A stretch of DNA of 64,000 nt from Galbula dea (Eukaryota; Chordata; Aves; Piciformes; Galbulidae): the NCBI GenBank assembly GCA_013399015.1, contig VWZX01006203.1, forward strand, positions 1,638,984 to 1,702,983, in the 5' to 3' direction. Numbering within the stretch: position 1 is the first letter of the stretch; the number at the start of each line of letters is the position of its first letter. The position numbers were made by a program, and so were the translations under genes. The notes beneath the pieces were generated by a model. That model was not told where the DNA came from and searched no databases. It saw only the letters and a list, made by a program, of their open reading frames with translations. Positions 56,401 to 64,000 of this stretch are shown here, one piece after another.

Positions 56401-59400
56401 CTGCAAGGGTGGCAAAGCAGGGAGAGAGACCCCAGCTGAAACTACTCTTGATTTACCAGCCATGGGTTCTGATTTCCTTGCCCAAGGGATGAGGTCAGGG
56501 ATCCTGTGTAGCTGTGTTCCCTCTGAGGATGGGAACTGAAGCACAGTGGCTGTGTCAAAGATGTCCTCAAAGGAACCTCCTTTTCCTTTAGTGCTTGCAG
56601 CCACAGGCTAACAGGCTCTTCTCCCTTCAAGGAACTTCTCAGCCTGTTCTGTTTCCTGCAGTTAAGAGCAGGAGGCAAAACTGCTGGGAGCTGCCTGGCA
56701 AGGGAAAGGGAGAGCACCTGAATTCAAACAGGAAAATGAGATGAAGAGAGTTAGCATGAGAGAGAGGAGCATGAATGGGACAGAAGATCTGACAGATGTC
56801 TTCAGCCATCACTGGCTGAGCAGAGGAGCTGCCTTCAGGCTGTATTTCCTATTACTAAGAGCCCTGAGCTCTGATTCCTGCTCCTAGCAGCACATTGTCA
56901 AACTAAACCATGGGAAAAAAGAAGTAGGCAGTGCTGCTGAGGCCTCAGCTGAGCTCCCTGCAGCCTGGTGCCACTGGCTCTAACTCTTCCACCCCAGCAA
57001 AGCATGTGCTTCAGTAAGTGCCACTGAACTGAGGCCAAAGCAGGGGAAATCAAGTCAGTCCTGTCTCCATCCAGCCTGGAGGAGGTTCCCAGTCAGGGAG
57101 AGTGTGGCCTTGTTTCCCTCTAGCTTCTGAGCTTTGAGGCTGGTGCTGAGCTCCAGGGGAGTTTGAGTCAAAAGGAGCAGCCAAGGCTGGAACCCTGCAA
57201 GGGCAGAGATCCCAGGTGTTTCTGGGCACAGAGATTGGAGGCTGGGTCAGAAGAGGCACTGGAATTGATGCTGCAGATGGAAGCATTTCAAATCCAAAAG
57301 CCAGGACAGGTTGTCCCTTCCCTTAGGCCCTGTGGTGGTGGCCACAGCCTGGTGCTGTCCTGGTGGAGATGGAACCATGGCACAGGAGGCCCCTCAGTAG
57401 GATCTGGCCATGTCCTCTGCCCCCTGAGGAGAACAGCTCTGCCCAAACTCCCTTTGACCAATATTTCTTGTGCTAAATGCAGACAGCAGCACTCAGTGTG
57501 CTGTAGTTTTGCCAGCACCTGCATGGCCTGCACATAGTGGCCACACTGAGCCCAGAGAAGCCCTTCACATGGTGGCCAGGCCAATGATCTTCTGTGTTGG
57601 ACCAGAGCTGCCTTCCTGCAGTAAAACCAGGTTGGTTGTGACACCCAGTGCCCCCAGAGCCTTGTTCTGGTGCAGCCATATTTGTCTGGAACTAATATCA
57701 TTCCCCTCAGTGCTGGGACACTGTCCCTGGGCCATGGCAGAGGGTCCCTGTCACCCCACATCCCCTGGCAGGGCTGATCCAGCAGAGCTGGAAAGTGAAG
57801 AAGCCCTTGAGGTGCAGGGGGAGTAGGGGGGGAAGGTTTAGGCAGCTTTTCCTCTTGCCCTAGGGCTCTCCACCCTTCTCCAGCTCACCTCTGCTGTTTC
57901 TTCTGCAGGGACAAGTTGGCTGAGCTCCATGGGAACATGTTTGTGGAGGAGTGTGTGAAATGTGGCAAGTATGTGAGCCCTGAGCTGGTGGGGGTGAGGC
58001 TGTTGGTGGGCTGGGGGCTTTGTGCCTATCCCCAGGGGCTGCTGGAAGCCCTGCACACACACTGTGGGGCTCTCTGCCAGAAGCTTTCTAGCACAGTGTC
58101 TGTCTGAATCCTAAACCCTCTCCAAAGGTGGGAAAGGAACATTGTGGGAATTCTCCCTTGCCTGGGAGGCCCTTGGCAAAGCCTGCTCCTCGTGGCAAGG
58201 CAGACAGGCCAGCAGGGCTGCCTGCAGCAGGGCCTGTGCCTGCCAGCTGCAGAGAAGAGAGGAGGTTGCTGCAGGCTGGGTTTATCCATCCTGGTGTGTG
58301 GCAGAGGTTGAGGGGTGTTGGTGAGAGCTGCTGCCAGCAGTGCTTGGTTAGAGACACAGCTGGAGATGGAGGAAGGACTGAGGTGCTCCAGGCACTGCTT
58401 GTGGCTCTGAGCTATCAGAGAATCACAGAATATTAGGAGTTGGAAGGGACCTTGAAAGATCATCTAGTCCAACCATGAACCCAATACTGCCAGGTCACCT
58501 GGCCCTCGGCACCATTTCTCAACCCCTCCAGGGGTGGTGACTCCACCACTACCCTGGGCAGCCTGGGCCAGGGCTCAACAACCCTTTGTGGGGAAGAAAT
58601 TGTTCCTCATGGCCAACCTAAACCTCCCCAGTGCCACCTGAGGCTGTTTCCTCTTGTTCTATTGCATGTTCCTTGGGAGAAGAGCCCAACCCTCACCTGG
58701 CTGCAGCCTCCTCTCAGGGAGCTGCAGAGAGTGAGAAGGTCTCCCCTGAGCCTCCTCTTCTCCAGGCTGAACAACCCCAGTTCCCTCAGCTGCTCCTCAC
58801 AACACTTGTGCTCTAGACCCTTCCCCAGCTTCCTTGCCCTTCTCTGGCCACACTCCAGCACCTCAGTGTCCCCCTTAGAGATCCATTTCCCAGTGGGTGC
58901 CCCCTCCCTCGGTGTGTGTCCCTGAGCAGCTCCATCCCTTGCAGGCAGTACGTGCGGGACGCCGTGGTGGGCAGCATGGGGCTGAAGCCCACAGGGAGGC
59001 TGTGCAGTGTCACCAAGGCCCGGGGGCTGAGGGCTTGCAGGTATGTCTGCAATGCTGGGGCACTGGGTGGGGGTCCCAAGGGGATGTGGGGTGCCAGGGA
59101 CCTGTTCAGCTGAGTGAGTAACTCTGGAGCACAGAGCAGGCTTTGCAGGGCTGAGCTGACAGTCCCTCCAGCTTGGGTAAAGAAGTAGAGGGTGTCAGGG
59201 AGATCTCCAAAGTCCATGTCTCTGAGCAGTTCCAGCCTCCTACAGAGCATCTCATGCTGGTAGTCTGAGCATGTCCCAGTGCTGGAGAAGATGCTGCTGT
59301 GGGATGGCAGCTCTGGAGAGCCCTTTCCCCTCCAGAAGGATACAGTCACTGTGCTGCCCTGCAGCTGCTTGCCTTCCGTAGGGAAGCACAGGTAGTGTCT

Positions 59401-62019
59401 GCAACTCTGCAGCTGAAGGTACCCTGAGGTGATCTGGCATCCAGACATGCTCCATGTGCCCTTTGTGCTTCCTCTCTGGGCCCAGCCCTGCTGCAGACAA
59501 AGCACAGCAGAGCTAGGGGCTCCAGGCTGTGGGGCAGAGGTCTGCTGGCTCAGCTCTGATGCTGGAGAGTGAAAGGTGCATCCCAGCTCTGAACTGGGAC
59601 AGCAAAACAGCTGGGGCTTGAGTGGCATTGCAGTATCAGCCTCAAAATCCCTGATGCAGGTGAATCCTGTGCCTTCCCTCACCTTCTGGTGAGTCCCCTC
59701 GAGTAGTCTGGGCTCTCTGTCCCTTCTCAATGCTGTGCCAGGGCGAGTGGGACAGGGTCTGGGTCACTGCTCCCTCTCCCAGGGCAGCTCTGCTGCCTGT
59801 TCCCACCTGCCAGGAAGGAAAGCATGGTCCCTGTGTGTGTTTTCTAGAGGGAAGTTAAGAGACACCATCCTGGACTGGGAAGATTCCCTGCCTGACCGTG
59901 ACCTCACGCTGGCAGATGAAGCCTGCAGGTACTGTCCTTGAGCTCTTCATGCTGTGGTGGCTGCTGACACCTGCAAACAGCCACAGCTTTTTCTCTGCCC
60001 TGGCTGTTTTGTCTCCTCCCTGCAGGAAAGCTGATCTCTCTGTCACTCTGGGGACCTCTCTGCAGATCAAACCCAGTGGCAACCTCCCACTGATAACCAA
60101 GAAGAGAGGAGGGAAGTTGGTCATAGTCAACCTACAGGCAACCAAACACGTGAGTGGGAGTGTCCTCACTGCTGCTGTTCCTTTCCCCTCATGGCACTTG
60201 TTTCAGCCCCACAGCAGGCCAGTCCCTGCACATCATCCCCTCCCAGGCACCCAGACAGGTTGGGCTTCCCTTGTTGGGAGGTTTAAACCAGCAACTCTCC
60301 ATAACCACCTCAAATGGAAGGTCAGTGTTCAGGGTGGGATAAAAACTTAGCCCAAAGCCTGAGGAGTTACAGTCTAGGAAATAACTGCACACACATAACC
60401 TGTGCCATGCAGCAGAGGAGTTCTGTTTGTGTTCAGCCCTGGGCTTGATGCCCTTCAAACCTCAGTAAGTCTACAGATAACACCAAGTTGGGTGGAAGTG
60501 TTGATGTTCTGGAGGATAGGAAGCTCTACAGAGGGATCTGGCTGGGCTGGATCAATGAGCCAAGGCCAATGGGGTGAGGTTCAACAAGGTCAGGTGCTGT
60601 GTCTTGCACTTAGATCTCAACAACACCATGAATGCTCCAGGCTTGGGGCAGGGTGGCTGGAAAGATGCCAGAGGGAAAGGATCTTGAGGGGTTGGCCAAC
60701 AGCAGCTGGAGATGAGGCAGCAGAGTGCCCAGGTAGCCAAGAAGGCCAACAGCATCCTGGCTTGGATCAGCACTAGGGTGGCAGCAGGACTAGGGCAGGG
60801 ATTGGCCTCCTGGGCTGGGCACTGGGGAGGCCACAGCTCCAAGCCTGGGGTCAGGTTTGGGCTCCTCACTGCCAGAAGGACACTGAGGTGCTGGAGTGTG
60901 GCCAGAGAAGGGCAAGGAAGGTGGGGAAGGGTCTAGAGCACAAGTGTTGTGAGGAGCAGCTGAGGGAACTGGGCTTGCTTAGCCTGGAGAAGAGGAGGCT
61001 CAGGGGAGACCTTCTGGCTCTCTGCAACTCCCTGAGAGGAGGCTGCAGCCAAGTGGGGCTTGGGCTCTTCCTGCAGGTAGCATGTGACTGGACAAGAGGA
61101 AACAGCTTCAAATTGCTCCAGGGGAGGTTTAGGTTGGTCATGAGGAACAATTTCTTCCCCAAAAGAGTTGTCAGGCCTGGCCCAGGCTGCCCAGGGCAGT
61201 GGTGGAGTCACCACCCCTGGAGGGACTGAAAAGCCCTGGAGCTATGGTGCTGAGGCCATGGCTCAGTGGTGCCCTGGCAGTGCTGGGTAATGGTCAGACT
61301 TGATCTTAGAGGACTCTTCCAACTAAAACAATTCCATGATTCTGTGAATAACCACAACTTGGGCGTTTCTGGGATGTCATTAGAGCTCCCTTGTCCCTGT
61401 TCCACTCTGTCCTGGGCTCACTAGCCTGGCTCTGGACTGGGTTTTGAGGTGTGACTTCCCCCTGTGCCCTAACAGAGCTCTGTCAGCCCCCAGCGCAGCC
61501 GGGGGGTGGTGGTAGACAGGGCCAGGGCATGATCAGCCAGGGATGATCTCACAGGCAGGAGCTCTGGAGCCCTCATGAAGCTGAGCCATCACCCAGGCCC
61601 TGTCCCCAGGTGATCCCTGGGAGGGGACACTTGTCCCCACAGGCTGTGTTTGTCCCCTAACACCATCTTTGCTCTCACCTCAGGACAGACAGGCTGACCT
61701 GCGCATCCACGCCTACGTCGATGATGTCATGACGAAGCTGATGAAGCACTTGGGGGTGGAGGTCCCAGAGTGGACAGGGCCAGTGGTGGTGGAACATGCT
61801 GAGCTCACCAAGCCTGAACAGCTCTTCAAACTGGACCCTGGGGCTCACAGGCTGCTGGAGCAAGAGTCACTCTCCCAGCACAACGGCACGGGTGAGCTGT
61901 GCCCTGACCTTGGGACCACACTGGTGGAGCACCGTGATACCCTGAAGCAGGAGTGTCCCAGCCCAGACATGGGGCCAACAACAGTGAAGAAGATGAAGGT
62001 GGAGCCTCTCCTCACCTGA
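53495..62019 (+). CDS. SIRT6: SIRT6, NAD-dependent nuclear deacylase
   Basis: Chromatin-bound sirtuin that removes acetyl from histone H3 (K9, K56) and long-chain acyl groups, acting in DNA repair, telomere and glucose control. Eight exons: 53495-53560, 54850-54977, 55319-55501, 57909-57968, 58945-59040, 59848-59928, 60026-60149, 61684-62019. All introns are GT-AG and the phases close at 357 residues (human 355). The start MAVNYAAGLSPYSDKGKCG matches human. Visible motifs are GAGISTASGIPDFR (NAD pocket, 52-65), QNVDGLH, catalytic H133 in ELHGN, zinc cysteines 141, 144, 166 and 177, and TLGTSLQIKPSGNLPL. The C-terminal tail is diverged and ends with a basic 'VKKMKVEP'. Introns 3, 4 and 7 each hold a CR1 copy. 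All catalytic residues are present. Confidence 0.97.
53700..54080. repeat. About 34-bp tandem repeat in SIRT6 intron 1
   Basis: Roughly eleven imperfect units of the type 'catggctccctccttgtccc' + 'ccccaggcctggc'. Each unit has a pyrimidine run followed by CAG|G, so on the SIRT6 sense strand each resembles a 3' splice site. It also produces a 289-codon open frame on the minus strand across the SIRT6 promoter, which I consider spurious. Confidence 0.9.
55681..56335 (-). mobile_element. CR1: CR1 LINE fragment in SIRT6 intron 3
   Basis: A 650-bp inverted CR1 with an intact 3' end: 'cacagaatcctacaactgtt', 'actgccaggtcaccactaaa', 'gatggtgactccaccactgc', 'cccctggcacaacttgaggc', 'tgcagagagtgagaaggtct' and 'cttgcccttctctggccaca', then ORF2 tail text up to 'gccacctgggcactctgcct'. 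Young subfamily. Confidence 0.93.
56336..57908. other. SIRT6: SIRT6 intron 3, right part
   Basis: Intron sequence without a recognised element. Open frames here are short and unlike known proteins. Confidence 0.5.
58419..58872 (-). mobile_element. CR1: CR1 LINE fragment in SIRT6 intron 4
   Basis: Inverted young CR1: 'gagaatcacagaatattagg', 'catctagtccaaccatgaac', 'tctcaacccctccaggggtg', 'tgaggctgtttcctcttgtt', 'gtgagaaggtctcccctgag' and 'actccagcacctcagtgtcc'. It ends about 70 bp before the exon 5 acceptor at 58943-58944. Confidence 0.93.
60455..61345 (+). mobile_element. CR1: CR1 LINE fragment in SIRT6 intron 7, the longest in the window
   Basis: It starts in ORF2 ('cagtaagtctacagataaca', 'ccaagttgggtggaagtgtt', 'gaggttcaacaaggtcaggt'). 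It continues 'ctgggcactggggaggccac', 'ggaaggtggggaagggtcta', 'gagggaactgggcttgctta' and 'ttgtcaggcctggcccaggc', and ends 'caattccatgattctgtgaa'. About 890 bp, same orientation as SIRT6. The ORF2 frame is broken. Confidence 0.94.
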
Positions 62020-62760
62020 CCCAGACTTGTTCCCTTTCTGTCTAGACACTCATCTGTGCCACTTTTCCTACCAACTCTTTTTTATACCCTTACACATTGT
62101 CCCTTTTGTATGTAAGTATTAAGTACACGTGAACCACGTGTGTCGGGGCAGCTGCACCCAGTGGCCTGGGAAGGACTTTGCCTGCTTGAGATGGACCAAG
62201 CACCCAGTTCCTTCTCAGGCATGGTTGGAGATGTTGGGAGGTTTCTTCTCTGGAGCTGGTAATGGGGCCCAGCAGACCTCAGAGGGGCAAAGGGACAAGC
62301 GTGCTTGATGCTGGGGCAGTGACACATGGGGGGTCACTGCATGGGGCAGCTGATGCCATCTCGGATGAAGCTGGGGCTGGGTGGTGATGGGGATGAGCTG
62401 CTGTGGTCTGGTGAAGATCTGTCTGCAGAGCCCATCCTAAGCATGATCTGGTGTGTTCTGCTTGAGCTGGGGGATGTCACTGGGCAGGGGAAGGGAAGGG
62501 GACTGGTGCAGGGCTGTGAACTGTGGGATGGTGTCTTGGTGCTCCTGCCCCCCACCTCTGCCCACTGCTCCGGGGCAGCCCCAGGCTGGGTCTGGCCACA
62601 TGTCCCAGCTCACCTGAACCCTCTTGCCTCATGGCAGCTGGGCTCAAGGTGTCCCTGGCCCAATGGTCCTTGAAACCTTGTGGATCACCTCATCTTAAAC
62701 TAAAACCAGGTGGATTTTTTCCAAAATACCTTGTATTTAGAGATGAAAATAAAAGCTTAA
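62020..62760 (+). other. SIRT6: Predicted SIRT6 3' UTR
   Basis: Sequence from the stop codon to the first plus-strand AATAAA. No earlier canonical signal is seen, so the UTR would be about 750 nt. The boundary is inferred. Confidence 0.6.
62748..62753 (+). promoter_or_regulatory. SIRT6: Poly(A) signal AATAAA, probably of SIRT6
   Basis: First plus-strand AATAAA after the SIRT6 stop. It is followed six bases later by a genomic run of A (62759-62768), so oligo-dT cDNAs could prime internally here. CREB3L3 ends 350 bp further right on the other strand; I found no clear AATAAA for that gene. Confidence 0.65.
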
Positions 62761-62768
62761 AAAAAAAA

Positions 62769-63098
62769 GGAACAAAACCAACAAGTTTCAACATGAACAG
62801 ATCAATAGCCAACAGCCCAGGGTCCCTCCAGTCCCCCTCTCCCCACCCTGAGGGACCCCACGTCCCTTCTACAGCTCCTGCTGCACTTGGGGGAGAAGGA
62901 ACAGCCCCTTCCCTCCCAGTTAAGCCAGTGGGAACCGTTCTCATCTTCCCAGTTCACAGGCACAAGTAAAGCCAAGCAGGTCCAACATCTCCCTGCGCTT
63001 GGAGGCAGATCCTAGAGGGGTCACCAGAGGGCTTGTCCCATAGGGGATGAGGTGCTGAGCCACCCCATCGCATCCCCCCGATGATCCATGGGGGCTCC
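62769..63098. other. Convergent 3' region of SIRT6 and CREB3L3
   Basis: Contains the CREB3L3 3' UTR on the minus strand. No minus-strand AATAAA or ATTAAA was found between 62020 and 63098. Confidence 0.5.
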
Positions 63099-64000
63099 TT
63101 AAAGCTCCTCAGCCTGCTCCAGCCCCAGGGACCTGCCGGGGCCAGCCTCGGTCCATGCCAGCGATGCCAGGCCGTGGTGGGGGGCGGTGCTGTCCCCTGA
63201 CACGGTGTCCAGCTGAGCTGTGTCCCCGTGGCTCAGCCCCTCCGAGGCCAGCGGCTGCGTGCCGTTACGGGGCGAGGCTTTGCCTGCACCCGAGGTGAAC
63301 GTGTGGCCACCGAAGGCTTCATGCAGGGTCTCAGGGGCTTCACCCAGGTGCTCCGGCCACAGGGGCTCTGGGGGCTTCTCACCTCCAGCTTGGGGCTGTG
63401 TGTAAACCACACGGGAAGCAGCCATGTTGTGCAGGGACCTGGAGAAAACTGAGCACAAGGGGAGGGTCAGAGCTTGCTCTGTGCGGTGAGCCTCTGGGAG
63501 CAGCCCCAGCACAGCCCAGGCCTCACCTCGCACCGGTCGGAAGTCACCGTCGCTGTCTGACTCGGCCTTGCTGGGGGCAAAGGGGCTGATGGAGGGGAAG
63601 ACGATGAGGGTGAAAGAGAGCAGCAGGACCTGAGGACAGAGGTGGGGATGTCATCATGGACAGTGGCAGAGGGGGACCAGGGTCTAGGACATAGCTCCCA
63701 AGGGAGCTGTGGTGGAAGAACCAGGACTGGAACCCTCCATCCTTCCCAGTGCATGTGCCTCTGCCAGTGCACCTCCATCCATCCATCCATGGCACATCTA
63801 TCCCTCTGCCTCAGCACACAGCCATCCCTCTGTCCACCCTTCTGTCCAACCCTGCCAGCACATCTCTGTGGATCTGAGCCTCCCTCCCTCCCTGGAAGCC
63901 AGGAGGCCCTGGAGGGGTTTGGGTGATCCACACACCATGATGCAGGTTCCTGTCTGTGCTGCCTTGTTGCTTGACTGTACCACGAGGGCCTGAAGCTTCT
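63099..64000 (-). CDS. CREB3L3: CREB3L3 (CREB-H), C-terminal three exons, partial
   Basis: ER-anchored bZIP transcription factor of liver and gut lipid and acute-phase control, released by site-1/site-2 proteases. The window holds the last exons only: 64000-63936 (open at the window edge), 63629-63527 and 63448-63099, with GT-AG introns in frame. Visible in order: the end of the leucine-zipper side 'KLQALVVQSSNKAAQTGTC', the membrane segment 'VLLLSFTLIVFPSISPF' (63629 region), the luminal stretch 'SDSDGDFRPVR|VFSRSLHN' that matches human CREB3L3 closely, and a diverged luminal tail ending 'LEQAEEL' with one N-glycosylation site (NGT). The DNA-binding part lies beyond the window. The neighbour SIRT6 supports CREB3L3 over other CREB3 family members. 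Confidence 0.93.

Noticed and set aside
60402..61229. Open frames of 113-124 codons in SIRT6 intron 7
   Set aside because: They are pieces of the broken CR1 ORF2 tail and its antisense.

Overview
The window is nuclear DNA from a bird. About two dozen copies of the avian CR1 LINE are scattered through it, most of them 3'-end fragments. One old LTR of the avian ERVL type is present, and the genes have short vertebrate-style introns. The number of similar CR1 copies would suit a lineage with strong CR1 amplification such as woodpeckers and their relatives, but the species cannot be named from this sequence.

Four protein-coding genes lie in the right-hand 26 kb. They are in the order EBI3 (minus), ANKRD24 (minus), SIRT6 (plus), CREB3L3 (minus, cut by the window end). 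This is the same neighbourhood as human 19p13.3, read in the opposite direction. EBI3, ANKRD24 and SIRT6 are complete, and for each I joined exons whose splice phases add up exactly: 306, 944 and 357 residues. ANKRD24 and SIRT6 diverge from a shared 1.1-kb upstream region with a CpG island on the SIRT6 side. SIRT6 and CREB3L3 converge. The genes do not form one pathway: EBI3 is a secreted cytokine subunit, ANKRD24 a coiled-coil scaffold, SIRT6 a nuclear deacylase and CREB3L3 an ER-anchored transcription factor.

The left 37 kb (1-37200) contains no exon I can support. It holds CR1 fragments in both orientations, a G-rich minisatellite (1.2-1.8 kb), a 27-bp minisatellite interrupted by an assembly gap (26.75-27.96 kb), an ERVL-like LTR (31.6 kb) and AT-rich stretches. 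A CpG island at 37.2-38.3 kb carries a 39-bp tandem repeat and looks like a promoter, but I could not attach a gene to it.

The most notable observations are these. EBI3 has an extra exon encoding an N-terminal Ig-like domain that human EBI3 lacks. ANKRD24 has a phase-compatible alternative first exon and a GC-AG intron. SIRT6 has two upstream ATGs overlapping its start codon and an intron-1 minisatellite whose units look like splice acceptors. The CpG-island repeat stands where synteny predicts a further gene (YJU2).
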